Assembly: GCA_964059195.1 (NCBI GenBank)
Contig: CAXKWD010000011.1
Location: 17,223,478-17,287,477, forward strand
From: Ectobius pallidus
Lineage: Eukaryota > Arthropoda > Insecta > Blattodea > Ectobiidae
Length of the DNA: 64,000 nt
Reading direction: 5' to 3'
Positions 34,240 to 46,823 of the stretch are shown piece by piece (the first letter of the stretch is position 1; each line of letters opens with the position of its first letter). A program made the translations under genes and the position numbers. The notes below the pieces were generated by a model, which ran no database searches, was not told the origin of the DNA, and saw nothing but the letters and a program-made list of their open reading frames with translations.

Positions 34240-35140
34240 CTATAAAACAAACAACCCCCCCCCCCCAAAAAAAAAAAAACACAAAGAACAATGAGCAAAG
34301 GAAATAACTCTAGAATATAATAGCAAATCAAAGTGACCAGTAGTGAGCGAGTGTGTGAATCAGCTGATTTCGTCCGTAAACATGCGAATCAACCATATGT
34401 TTAACGATATAATAATGGAAGACCTTGTTTCAGTGAAAAATAATTGCAGTACCGGTAAATTTTATTCTAAACACTTAATATGAAGTGAAACTGTTTTAAA
34501 TTAATAGTATTATGTATTTTTGTCTAATTTCATATAGGTTATATTGTACCTTTCCAGGTCGAGAATGTTTGTCTTTTTATTCATAAGAATGCAAACATAA
34601 GTGTTATCTTTTGGCTTCGGAGTTTCACTATTTCCTTCATCAGGTGGACAGTGTTCCATTTTAAACAATAAATATTTCTTTAATTAATAAAAAGTTCTAA
34701 ACATAAACATACCTAAATTCTAGGAATCCATGACATATTAAAAGCCTTTTTGCTTCCTTTATCAATATCCAAACAGATGACGTGGGTTCCAAGCCCCCTG
34801 AACTCAAATACTAGCTGTCTTTTTATTTCCTTTCAGTTTTCCCTTATCATAAAGATATCTCTTTTGTCTAGTTTTTTAAAGGAGGAACCAAGAACGGTAG
34901 ACATGTGAATTGTACTGCTTTCTACCGTTATCATTGCGCAATTATGCATCCTTAGCCTGGTCTTACACATTACTCTCTTAGGCACGAGCTTGGTATCCCA
35001 TAAAACCGAGCCTCAATATGAGTGCCTTTTTGCTTCCTTTTATCAATATCCCAGGAGATGACGTGGGCTCCAAGCCTCCTGAACTCGAACGCTAGTTGTC
35101 TTTTCATTTCATTTCAGTCTCCCCTTATCATAAAGATATA

Positions 35141-38100
35141 TGCCATCAAGTACCATAAGGAATTGATTATACGTGCAAAATATTATTTTATGTTGAAATT
35201 AACTATATGGCACAGGAGTATCGGTAATTTTATAGACATGGGATTGTTACATTTAGACATGCATAAATGTTATTGACGCTGGCCGGGATTGAACCCGTGA
35301 ATATGAGAATAAAAAGCCAACAGTTCCACACAGGGTGACTAGTGTTGTTACTATTTTACCAGTAACTACTCTCAATTTTCTCTTTTAACTGTGTAAATTA
35401 TTATTATATTATGTCCTTAAAATATACTATAAGTGATGTTAAAAATATAAAAAAAAAAGATTCTGCTCATAAAAAAAATGAAGTATTTGTGCAGAATTGA
35501 ATGTTACAGTAGGACCAGTGTGTAAATGAATTTGATTAGACTACAGCCAGTTATTGCCTTCAGCTTTACACACACCCCCCCCCCCCCACAAATCAGCAAT
35601 AGAAATGACAACTTACAGTTGCAGGTTTAAACAGTATTTATGTAGGGGGAGAAAGCTTGCCACCAAATCTCAATAATCCAATACTGTCAATATAGGCATG
35701 CTATAAATTGAATTTTATCTTATTCTAAGAATAATGCGTTAAGGTATGTATTAACATTTGAGGACAAAATCCACATTTTGTGATCAACATTTTTGAGATT
35801 TTACCAGGCAACTTATGGTGTTACACTAACAGATTGATGTATATCAAGTTTTCAGTATTTTGTCCCCATAATTATATTTTACACTTAAATAATATGGAAA
35901 TTTTCAATATATTGTTTGGCCTGAATTTGTCATTTCAAACATTAGTACATACCATTAGGAGTTAGAAATGGCAAAATTATTTTCTTTCCCCTTAAAATGC
36001 CCCTAAAATTGTGCCTAAAACTTACAAAATTCAGAAAAAAATTGCCAAAAAAAATTGTTTCATGATTGAATGAGTGTGGTTATTTTCAATAGGTCATTGA
36101 ATTAGAATCATCAGAAAAAAGTTTTTGTACAGGGTCTATACAGAAATAGTGTGGGAAGTGTATATAATAATTTTTATTTATTTACTTCCCTCAGACTAGG
36201 TCTGTAAAACCAACCAAGTATAATGTGTTAAATTGACTCACAATAAAATATTTAGAAAGAAAGTGAAACATGAATAATGTGCATCCTTTATATGTTATAT
36301 ATTTTAATGTTCAGAGTAAATAAACCGGCCTTTTTATTGCAGTGAAAGGAAGGAAATCTTGCTACATGTGTTGAACATCTTTTTTTCTAATTAAATATTA
36401 TCAAAATACAAAATGCGTCACGTTTTTATTGAAAAGTTATGTCAGATATTCTGAAGAATGTTTGTGGATGGTATTTTAAACAGTATTCAATATCGGCAAG
36501 ACATACAGGCCCAAAGAATTGTATGTTTTATTTTGTTTTGTTATCTGTTTTTATTAAACAGCATATATCTATAAGCAAGACTGTCCAAAGTCATGGTTTT
36601 GCATAAAACTGACTTAATTTTTAATATATATTACATGTTCATTATATAGTATGATTCTATGTACAGGGTAATAAGTTATTGTTTAAAACAATTCTGAAGT
36701 TACGAAGATAATTGTTAATTATATTTTCACTGTATGTATTAGTATTAAAATATTGTAATGTATTCTTTCAGAAGCCGTGTGGCACTTTTATAATTACTTC
36801 CATTAAAGGACTCTGCACAAGGTAATTCCAACATGTGTAAACACACAATTTGAGCAAGCTTTCGATATCTGAAGGTTGCACTAGCTATAAATTATATCTA
36901 ACATTATTTAAATCATTACCATATTAGTAAAATAATTACCCTGATGTTAGTGTATCTACAACCCTTAACTAATCTATCATATTGACCCAAAAATAAATTG
37001 GCTCTCTGAAATCTGACCTTCAAAAAAGATCAGCATGTGCCATGAAAAAGCTGTAGGATTATCTTTCGTTATGTTGTCATTTTATCTGGTAGGATACATA
37101 TTACCATTGTATTCTGCAACAAGAAGATTTGTTAATATACCTAGGGAGATAAATTTGGTACATACATTATTCTTAAAATATTCATTTCTATATTTATTAA
37201 TTGAATAGAGTTATTCAGAAGATTTTCTTTTTTGGCCATAGTCCTTATATTAGACTTCTCCCCTCCTGTAAATATCACGTAATTAGCTTAATTCATATTT
37301 TACCTCGCTTTTACATATACAATTGGTCCTTCATCTTAAGTGTTAAAAATTTTGTAATTCAATCATCAAAATTTACAAACTTCTACAACTCATCATTTGT
37401 GTATTCTTTTTCTGAATTAAAAGCAGAAGAAATCTAGGATGAGGAAGCTTACACAACTGTCAAGAAAATATGTTGAAAGAATTTCAGCTTCCTCGTGTGT
37501 TTGAACTTTTCTTACTATGATTTAAGGGGGAAATGGGGGAAAATTATATTTTCTACCATTCTTGAGCAAAAGACTTGTAATTTTGTGAATAACCTTTCAT
37601 TTGGTATGTGTAATAAGATATCATTTTTTGCATAGTTATTAGTAGCCTGATTGGAAGTAATGACAAATTGCTTTAAAAGATCAATGATCAAAATTGTTCT
37701 AAGTTCTTAACTAATGCAGTTTCTGTTTTGATTTGAGGCCACCGGCTTTCAAGAACACAATTATGTTGATAAAGTATTTACTTTAATGCCATAGTTTATA
37801 AGGTATAAACACGTGTGTGATGGATTTTGCATTTAACAATCCTACATATTATCTTGTACAAAGTCCTTTTTTTGTTATTATACTGTCCAGAAAATCTCTT
37901 ATTTCAAATCTGTACATTGTAAACTTGTCCCAGGAATCTAAAATAAAAAGTAAAATAGTGTAAAATTGCCTCTAGATTAACAATAGAGTAGTCAGAACTT
38001 TGAACTTCTAAAGCATTGCTAGGTCCTTCCTTTATTGGATTAGGTTGGTATTTCAGACAGAAGAAACTGTGAAGATTAAGGAAATCTTCTGTCCATCTGA

Positions 38101-39134
38101 CCCAGACTTCCTCACATTATGGGTATATGAAAAATAAGTGGAAATTATTTAGATGTGGGCAAAATGAATCAAGTTTGTAAATGACTTTGCCTTGAAATTG
38201 TGATTGTCCTAAGCTCAGAATTTACAAATAAGTAACCAAATCCTGATGAATAAAACACCTGCAACAAGATTCCATTGTTACAGGTAGGAGCAAATTGTTC
38301 GTTTTATATTTTATTTAAAACATTTTGTACAATTTTATTTTAAATTAGCATATATTACACTGTTAGTGGTTAAACTGATCACAAGGGGAGAAAACCAATT
38401 AAAAGACGTTACTACAAAGCTTGTCTTCCACTACACATGTATACAGTATCTAGCCATGGTATGCTGTAGTTATAGTTTGTTCAATATTAGTGCAGTCTAA
38501 AAATTTATACAAGCCCTATGAATCTCTAATATCAACACGAAGATATGAATAATCAAGAAAGTGTATGTGTGAATAAAAAGATTCTGCAAACAAACATAAT
38601 TAATTTCATTCTTTCTCAATTAAGTGTATAACTCATTAGAACTGCAGATGGTGTAATGAAACAAACATGGCCATAGACAATCCACTTCTCTGGCCAAATG
38701 TTTCATGCACAATCAGCTTAGTATTTGCAGTGACTACTATATCTCCTCTTCTATTGCGGATGCATATCAACACAGAATATACCACCAGTATTTCATTTTT
38801 TTCTCCTGCTGGAGTTAATTCATTGCATTGTTTCCATTTATTTTAAAGCCAAAGCATACAATACTTCCTTTCCTATCTGCAAGGTTAGTGAATAGGAGAA
38901 CACATAACATCTCTCACTCCATCGGAAATTGTAGCTGAATTTATAACTTGGCAATGTCTTACATAGTAGAAAATGCCTCTCTAGGTTAAAATGCTGTTTG
39001 AATTCTGGTGGAATTGCCTTTTATCAATCTTGCTTTGCACAACAAATGAAACATTATCTCTCAGCCCTATCTTGTGCAAGTTGATTTATCACAATTCTTG
39101 AATGAGTAATAATTATCAAATATAAAATGTAAGT
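35141..39134. other. AT-rich, no gene recognised
   Basis: No coding frame or TIR pair. At 35,277-35,300 CGCTGGCCGGGATTGAACCC is, on the minus strand, a tRNA-type B box (GGTTCAATCCC) and may be the stub of a SINE. A C15 run lies at 35,573-35,587. Confidence 0.45.
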
Positions 39135-39270
39135 ACAGTGATATCTCAGTTATCCAAACTAATTGGGACCGAGGGTTATTTGGATTTTCAATCAGTTTGG
39201 ATAATCGAATGTTTAAAAACTTGGGCAAAATTATGATAAAAACAAATAAAAGTACAGTTAATTACTTTAA
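39135..39270. mobile_element. Possible pogo/Tigger-type terminal region
   Basis: TA followed by CAGTGATATCTCAGTTATCC and subterminal words GGGTTATTTGGATTTTCAAT and GTTTGGATAATCGAATG resemble pogo/Tigger ends, which start CAGT and repeat 'ttatccgaa'. No right end was found. Confidence 0.35.
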
Positions 39271-39695
39271 AGGAAATAGTCATTGGACCATTTCCGAACT
39301 TCGTGTCTTAACAGAACTTAACTACGCTTGTCACTCCTCAAACAACAGACTGTTGCCTTGGTTTGCAATCCACACCAATAACGAATGCAAAATGGTCTTT
39401 TTTCTTGAGGGTTTCCTATATGCTAGAAAACTCTCACTCATCAATATCGTACATTATTAATTGAAAGCACAAGCAAAGGGTAACATGTTTTGACAGGAGG
39501 CTTAACAGCATTAGTCAGAGATCAAAGCTGAATATCATACAGGAATTTACATCCCAACCATCAGAATAAGTTTGTTTCACAAAACATTAATTATAAATAC
39601 AATATAAAGTTTTGCAAATCTTCTTTTGGAATATTAGTTCTTTATTGTTTTATTCTTCAATATAACTAATGCTATCAAATTGCCAGTGTTAGAAA

Positions 39696-39989
39696 CAGGG
39701 GCGGATCCAGAGAGACATTTTTGGGGGGGGGGACCAAAGTAGAGAGGGAAGTTTTTACTCATAAAAATTAATTATTCCCAGTACACAATTGAAATCAAAA
39801 CGAACATTTCGCCATTTTATTACAAATGTATTTCAAAATAACGAATGTCGTTGCTTTAATTTAAGTATTTGGGTTATGTTGTCTTTACAAAATTTATTAG
39901 AAGGCTGACCGTTTAAATAATTTGTGTTTAATGTTACAAATTTTTTTGGGGGGGGGATTCCCCCCCCCCCCCCCGTGGATCCGCCCCTG
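39696..39989. mobile_element. hAT-like MITE with CAGGGGCGGATCCA ends
   Basis: Starts CAGGGGCGGATCCA, ends TGGATCCGCCCCTG. Flanks are GTTAGAAA (39688-39695) and GTTAGGAA (39990-39997), an 8-bp target duplication with one change. G- and C-runs lie next to each end. 294 bp, no ORF. Confidence 0.92.
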
Positions 39990-39997
39990 GTTAGGAA

Positions 39998-41925
39998 GTA
40001 GTACTGTCTAAAACCTGAGCCTGACATAAGTTATGGCTGTTGACATTCTACAAGACAAATGCTTTGTGAGCATATAAATAACTACAGTATGAACCATGCT
40101 AATTTTATTGCGTTAATTTAAAGGTAAGTAGGGCTTGTAAGACTATTTTTATGTAATCTGTTATTCGTGATTCCATTGTACCTTTATTGTGATATCAGCA
40201 GGCTTGCAATGTTTGTAAAGGGTTTGAAGACTCAAGTTTAGCATGGCATGTACTTAGCATGATATCACCAAGTAGCGACGGCATAAACAAAGCATGCCTG
40301 AATTGTGTCTAATGCAGTCTGCATGAAAATAAGATTTATTACATTCCATAGATTCAAAGTACATGCCAACAGACAGTTTGAATAAAAAGATGAAGATAAG
40401 GTGTTTATGTTCATAAACATCACTAATTGTCATTTATGTGTATTCTGTTTTCACTTTAAGTTCAAAGTATCGACATAAGGGAGCGTCTCATTGGATGGCG
40501 GACGAACTACAGCTTTTCCTCCTAACAAAATAGTTTGGTTCAAATCTTAACTCTTGTAGCTATTTTTGTGCAGATACAATTGAAAAGGCATTACTGATGA
40601 AGTTGTTTATGAAAGTACATTAATGAATTTATTCAATCAAATTTACCTGATTCATAATAACTAATTGAACCGTTACAGCAATTATGGCTGTGTGCATGCT
40701 CTGTAATTAATTCTCAGGTTCAAAGAAGCCACCATTCCCGCTGATAACATTGACTTAATATAGTCGTAACAAATTTGTGACTTATTTTTGTAAGTAAAAT
40801 GCTGAATATATATTTATTTATTTATTTTTTTGCCACTGCTAGTGTAGACAAACTATTTTCCTTAAACTCCTTCACATTTTACTCTTTCTGTCTTTTGTAG
40901 TCTAGAGCCTTCAGCTCTCATAGGACTAGCGGTGGTTATGCGGTTACAAGCTGAAATATGAACAACATTCAAAAAGAGTTTGCAAAATGATAATATTGTC
41001 TTTATACTTGTATATTATCTTCTTATCATAACTAACCATGACTATCTTATAATAGTCTACTGATTAATTTTGAAAAGTTGCCTTGATCTTGTTCAAAATA
41101 ATGATCACATTTTCAGCAATGGGGCATGTCATAAAAACTAGTTTTTGAAGATAACCCTGCAACATATATGATCAATTTTTTGACGTACTTAGTTCCCATC
41201 AAATCTCCACGTGGTGTTGTTACATGCTTGGCAGAGTGTAACATTAGGGCTTGTTTACTTCTCCTTTGCACTTGAAGTGAAAACATAATAGAACATAACA
41301 TGGAAATGATTTATTTGATCATGGTTTCATTTTAAAGCAGTATTATGTCAATTCCACATTTATCTCTGCCTTTTATACCTGAGCGCATTCTTATTATGTG
41401 ATACACTTACCCATATTGTCCCACGAATATTGCAAGCCTGGCTATCTGATACTCATTCTCTAGAAAACAAAAAATTCTCTTTACAATGTAATGGATTACA
41501 TATCCAAGTTACAGTTAGTTCAAGCTTTGTAAATAACTTTATATTATGTAGGGTGTCTTCCCTACTAGAAAGAACAAGTGTTATTTATTTACTTTTAGAA
41601 TGAGCTGTACCTAAGGACAAGGAGATCTCAAGTAAGAATATTGTACTGAGTGTTGAGTCAAAATATTGTATATAGTGAGCCGTTAAGAGCAAAAATTTCT
41701 GTATTCAGTATGTTAGGTATTCTGATACACATTTTCACTCAAATGTTTTTGTGAATTCTGATAGCACATTGTTGGAATATGTTTTTGACATTGTACATAA
41801 GCAATTTTTATCAAAAATAAATTTTTTAATTGTGATATATGGTACCTATTTTACATGTCTTCCAACCACTCCCTGTATTTTAAAGATATAACCTGCAGTC
41901 TTGACACTTTTACTTGCGTCCTGAG
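39998..41925. other. AT-rich, no feature seen
   Basis: No coding frame, TIR pair or tandem repeat recognised. Confidence 0.5.
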
Positions 41926-42040
41926 TTCATGGTTAAAATACCTGGCGATTTGTTCCCGCTGCAAGTGCTTAACAACCCCAGCAGAGGGCAGCAGCAATCA
42001 ATGCTGATTAGTTGTTCCATCTATTGATAGTAGTGAGCAC

Positions 42041-42376
42041 CATAGGTGTAACCAGGCCGACCATATGGGGGGGTTATAACATCCGCAGGGTCTGGGGGTA
42101 TAGAATACCCCCCAGGGAGAGGGGGGTACGGGGGCCCTCCCCCGGGAAATTTTAAAAATTAAGTTGCACTGTAACGAGTTTTAAGCTTCCGGGGATCCTC
42201 ACCCGGGAAATTTTAAAAATTAAGATGCACAGTAACGAGTTTTAAGCTTCCCACGCTTTATACTCGTATTAAGTAAATTATAAGCATACTTTAAAAAATT
42301 GTACAATTTTCTTTTTTTTAATCATTGGGGGGGGGGGCTCTCAAACCCCCAAAACTCCCCCCTCGTTACGCCTCTG
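42041..42376 (+). mobile_element. hAT-like MITE, array copy 1
   Basis: Starts CATAGGTGTAACCAGG, ends CCTCGTTACGCCTCTG. Flanked by GTGAGCAC on both sides (42033-42040, 42377-42384). Interior has two copies of a ~68-bp block ending GAGTTTTAAGCTTCC and a G-run near the right end. Confidence 0.93.
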
Positions 42377-42701
42377 GTGAGCACCACTTACAACAGCGGG
42401 GTGGCAAACTTGCAATGCTTTGGTTTTTTACATGGTTAAAATACCTGGCGATTTGCTCCCGCTACTAGTGCTTAGCAACCCCAGCAGAGGGCAGCAGCAA
42501 TCAATGCTGTATAGCGGTGCCATCTGTTGATAGTACTGAGCACCACTTATAACAGGGGGGCGGCGATCTTACAATGCTTTGGTTTTTTCATGGTTAAAAT
42601 ACCTGACGATTTGCTCCCGCTGCAAGTGCTTAACAACCCCAGCAGAGGGCAGCAGCAATCAATGCTGAATAGTGGTGCCATCTGTTGATAGTAGTGAGCA
42701 C

Positions 42702-43033
42702 CATAGGCGTAACCAGGCCGACCATATGGGGGGGTTATAACATCCGCTGGGTCTGGGGGTATAGAATACCCCCCAGGAAGAGGGGGGTCCGGGGGTCCTC
42801 CCCGGAATATTTTAAAAATTAATAATCACAATAACGAGTTTTAAGCTTCCGGGGGTCCTCCCCCGGGAAATTTTAAAAATTAAGATGCACACTAACGAGT
42901 TTTAAGCTTCCCACGCTTTATACTCGTATTAAGTAATTTACAAGCAGACTTTAAAAAATTGAAGAATTATCTTTTTTTTTTAATCAATTGGGGGGGGCTC
43001 AGACCCCCAAAAACCACCCTCGTTACGCCTCTG
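42702..43033 (+). mobile_element. hAT-like MITE, array copy 2
   Basis: CATAGGCGTAACCAGG ... GTTACGCCTCTG with GTGAGCAC on each side. Confidence 0.93.
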
Positions 43034-43350
43034 GTGAGCACCACTTACAACAGCGGGTCGGCGATCTTGCATTGCTTTGGTTTTTACATGGTTAAAATAC
43101 CTGGCAATGTGCTCCCGCTGCAAGTGCTTAGCAACCCCAGCAGAGGGCAGCAGCAATGAATGAGGTATAGCGATGCCATCTGTTGATAGTAGTGAGCACC
43201 ACTTATAACAGCGGGGCGGCGATCTTACAATGCATTGGTTTTTTCATGGTTAAATACCTGCCGATTTGCTCCCGCTGCTTAACAACCCCAGCAGAGGGCA
43301 GCAGCAATCAATGCTGAATAGTGGTGCCATCTGTTTATAGTAGTGAGCAC

Positions 43351-43670
43351 CATAGGCGTAACCAGGCCGACCATATGGGGGGGGTTATAACATCCGCTGG
43401 GTCTGGGGGTATAGAATACCCCCAGGGAGAGGGGGGTCCTCCCCTGAAAATTTTAAAAATTAATAATATCAATAACGAGTTTTAAGCTTCCGGGGGTCCT
43501 TCCCCGGGAAATTTTAAAAATTAAGATGCACAGTAACGAGTTTTAAGCTTCCCACGCTTTATACTCGTATTAAGTAATTTACAAGCAGACTTTAAAGAAT
43601 TGAAGAAATTTCTTTTTTTTAATCAATGGGGGGGCTCAGACCCCCAAAAACCCCCCTCGTTACGCCTCTG
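43351..43670 (+). mobile_element. hAT-like MITE, array copy 3
   Basis: Same ends and same GTGAGCAC flanks; ~15 bp shorter in the G-rich part. Confidence 0.93.
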
Positions 43671-43994
43671 GTGAGCACCACTTACAACAGTGGGGCGGCG
43701 ATCTTGCAATGCTTTGGTTTTTACATGGTTAAAATACCTGGTGATTTGCTCCTGCTGCAAGTGCTTAGCAACCCCATCAGATGGCAGCAGCAATCAATGC
43801 TGTATAGCGGTGCCATCTGTTGATAGTACTAAGCACCACTTATAACAGCGGGGCGGCGATCTTACAATGCATTGGTTTTTTCATGGTTAAAATACCTGGC
43901 GATTTGCTCCCGCTGCAAGTGCTTAACAACCCCAGCAGAGGGCAGCAGCAATCAATGCTGATTAGTTGTTCCATCTATTGATAGTAGTGAGCAC

Positions 43995-44331
43995 CATAGG
44001 CGTAACCAGGCCGACCATATGGGGGGGTTATAACATCCGCAGGGTCTGGGGGTATAGAATACCCCCCAGGGAGAGGGGGGTACGGGGGCCCTCCCCCGGG
44101 AAATTTTAAAAATTAAGTTGCACTGTAACGAGTTTTAAGCTTCCGGGGATCCTCACCCGGGAAATTTTAAAAATTAAGATGCACAGTAACGAGTTTTAAG
44201 CTTCCCACGCTTTATACTCGTATTAAGTAAATTATAAGCATACTTTAAAAAATTGTAGAATTTTCTTTTTTTTAATCATTGGGGGGGGGGGTCTCTCAAA
44301 CCCCCAAAACTCCCCCCTCGTTACGCCTCTG
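43995..44331 (+). mobile_element. hAT-like MITE, array copy 4
   Basis: Same ends and flanks. Nearly identical to copy 1, including GGGGGCCCTCCCCCGGGAAA and AAGTTGCACTGTAACGAG. Confidence 0.93.
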
Positions 44332-44656
44332 GTGAGCACCACTTACAACAGCGGGGTGGCAAACTTGCAATGCTTTGGTTTTTTACATGGTTAAAATACC
44401 TGGCGATTTGCTCCCGCTACTAGTGCTTAGCAACCCCAGCAGAGGGCAGCAGCAATCAATGCTGTATAGCGGTGTCATCTGTTGATAGTACTGAGCACCA
44501 CTTATAACAGGGGGGCGGCGATCTTACAATGCTTTGGTTTTTTCATGGTTAAAATACCTGACGATTTGCTCCCGCTGCAAGTGCTTAACAACCCCAGCAG
44601 AGGGCAGCAGCAATCAATGCTGAATAGTGGTGCCATCTGTTGATAGTAGTGAGCAC

Positions 44657-44925
44657 CATAGGCGTAACCAGGCCGACCATATGGGGGGGTTATAACATCC
44701 GCAGGGTCTGGGGGTATAGAATACCCCCCAGGGAGAGGGGGGTCCGGGGGCCCTCCCCCGGGAAATTTTAAAAATTAAGTTGCACTGTAACGAGTTTTAA
44801 GCTTCCCACGCTTTATACTCGTATTAAGTAATTTACCCTATAAGCAGACTTAAAAAAATTGTACAATTTTCCTTTTTTAATCAATGGTGGGGCTCAAACC
44901 CCCCCCCCCTCTCGTTACGCCTCTG
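44657..44925 (+). mobile_element. hAT-like MITE, array copy 5 (internal deletion)
   Basis: Same ends and flanks, but only one of the two internal ~68-bp blocks remains, consistent with deletion between direct repeats. Confidence 0.92.
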
Positions 44926-45249
44926 GTGAGCACCACTTACAACAGCGGGGCGGCGATCTTGCAACGCTTTGGTTTTTACATGGTTAAAATACCTGGCAAT
45001 TTGCTCCTGCTGCAAGTGCTTTGTAACCCCAGCAGAGGGCAGCAGCAATCAATGCTGTATAGCAGTGCCATCTGTTGATAGTACTGAGCACCACTTATAA
45101 CAGTGGGTCGGCGATCTTACAGTGCATTGGTTTTTTCATGGTTAAAATACCTGGCGATTTGCTCCCGCTGCAAGTGCTTAACAACCCCAGCAGAGGGCAG
45201 CAGCAATCAATGCTGAATAATGGTGCCATCTGGTGATAGTTGTGAGCAC

Positions 45250-45585
45250 CATAGGCATAACCAGGCCGACCATATGGGGGGGGGTTATAACATCCGCAGG
45301 GTCTGGGGGTATAGAATACCCCCCAGGGAGAGGGGGGTCCGGGGGTTCTCCCCCGGAAATTTTTAAAAACTAATAATCACAATAACGTTTTTTAAGCTTC
45401 CGGGGGTCCTCCCCCGAAAAGTTTTAAAAATTAAGACTCACAGTAACGAGTTTTAAGCTTCCCACGCTTTATACTTTACTCGTATTAAGTAATTTATAAG
45501 CAGACTTAAAAAAATTATACAATTTTCCTTTTTTTAATCAATGTGGGGGCTCAAACCCCCAAAACCCCCCCTCGTTACGTCTCTG
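45250..45585 (+). mobile_element. hAT-like MITE, array copy 6 (mismatched flanks)
   Basis: Left flank is GTGAGCAC (45242-45249) but right flank is CTTGTACA (45586-45593). Its partner is the inverted copy at 47,076. Confidence 0.93.
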
Positions 45586-46823
45586 CTTGTACAGCTCGCT
45601 TGAATAGCCCCCACGCTGGGAACATACGTAACAGCAGAGCATAAGGTAGAGGAAAGAGTACAGTACCGTACATCTTTACTTGTTGAATATAATTGTTCAT
45701 TTATAATTACCATTTCCACATTTTGAAACTATTTAGTCTGTTAGGCATTGAGGGGTTGTTTATGAATTTTAGAGTGTGTGGCTGTTTTAGGCTAGATGTG
45801 TGAAGACTCAATTTTCACCCCCTTATAGTTCATATGAACAGCTGATTTTTTGCATGTGTCTATCTGTAATGAAGACCTATCGATATGCAAAATTTGAGGG
45901 TTAAGTTCTGACATGACAACCCTTATGGATCCCTTGTCAGATCAGGGTGGGATGGTCATGGAGCAATACAAGTGAAATCATTATTGCCAGATGAGGGGTG
46001 AAATGGGACATCTAAAGTAATCCTTCACTTTATCGAGTAACTTATGATATAAATATTCCATTAGGTCTGATTTTGCATGCCAGCTGTGTGTACGAGAGTA
46101 GGAGGTTCAAGGTTCGAAACGCTTGTAAATTCATGTGTTAAGAACTACATAATAAGTTATACAATATTTAGCCTTCTGAATCATCAGATTGAAAGTGTAT
46201 GAGTACAGTAAGGCAAAGGGCTTCAAGGTAAGTGTTTGGAGATTCGAACCAGAGGATTTCAAGTTCATGTTTATTGGTTACAGTACAAGTCATACAAGAC
46301 TTTTACATCACCTAGTACAAGCGTAGGAATGCACTAACGCATGGGTACAGTAATAACAATGTGCAAGGTTTGAATCTTGCTACAGATTTTTTCCTTTCAA
46401 ATTGTTAATTTTAATAGTTTTCCATGACTTCAAGATAGAGTTGGTTGCTATGTGATTGTTTAGATGTACTACAGTATTAAAGCACTGGTCTTGAAAGCAT
46501 GGAATAGTGGGTTCGAATACCACAGAAATCTAAGGGAAAATTCGAAAGAAAACATCCCAGAGCTTAGAGTTGGGGTGGATCGTAATGGATTAATAGTGCC
46601 AGACAAGGGTTGGAATGGGCATAAATCCGCAGCTTTTCATCCAAATTTATAACCAACTTAGTGGAGTATACTGTCAGCCCCCTTTGAGAACATAAGAGCT
46701 CAGATTTTATTTTCTAATCCTCTAGTTGATAATAGGACAGAAATACAAAAATTAAAGAAAATTCTACCATCCCCAGATTGCAGTTCCAGGTTTCAGTGAC
46801 AATGCCCCTGTGGATTCAAGGTG
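45586..46823. other. Inverted segment, single-copy DNA; possible tRNA-like relics
   Basis: Lies between two opposed MITEs and appears inverted as a block. Several B-box-like words (GGTTCGAAAC at 46109, GATTCGAACC at 46243, GGGTTCGAATACC at 46509) occur. At 46,478-46,525, AAGCACTGGTCTTGAAAGC then GTGGGTTCGAATACCAC resembles the middle of a serine-type tRNA, but no acceptor stem pairs, so no tRNA gene is called. Confidence 0.4.

Larger units (their letters stand above)
30370..35140 (-). repeat. Tandem array of PHD-exon units (about 1,220-bp and 960-bp forms)
   Basis: PHD exon starts lie at 29873, 31101, 32320, 33270 and 34239 (spacings 1228, 1219, 950, 969). The long form holds two copies of monomer-type sequence around TTGTACTGCTTTCTACCGTT; the short form holds one. 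Between exons is a conserved ~480-bp spacer (GACCAGTAGTGAGCGAGTG, CTTTCCAGGTCGAGAATG, TTCATCAGGTGGACAGTG). The last unit (34,750-35,140) has monomer sequence but no PHD exon beyond it. Confidence 0.9.
41926..45585 (+). repeat. 158-bp satellite with a MITE in every second monomer (~650-bp higher-order repeat)
   Basis: CATGGTTAAAATACCTG starts monomers at about 41930, 42431, 42589, 43087, 43245, 43725, 43884, 44386, 44546, 44979 and 45137. Spacings alternate between ~500 (with MITE) and ~158 (without). Monomer words: GATTTGCTCCCGCTGCAAGT, CAGCAGAGGGCAGCAGCAAT, GGTGCCATCTGTTGATAGTA. All six MITEs sit at the same base. Confidence 0.95.

Noticed and set aside
43626..45078. Short plus-strand frames MGGLRPPKTPLVTPLVSTTY and similar
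   Set aside because: They are copies of the MITE end plus satellite monomer, repeated because the DNA is repeated.
41926..45585. CRISPR-like array
   Set aside because: Regular repeats, but monomers are 158 bp without unique spacers, in a eukaryotic context; it is a satellite.
46478..46525. Serine-type tRNA gene
   Set aside because: The B box is good but no acceptor or D-stem pairing could be found.
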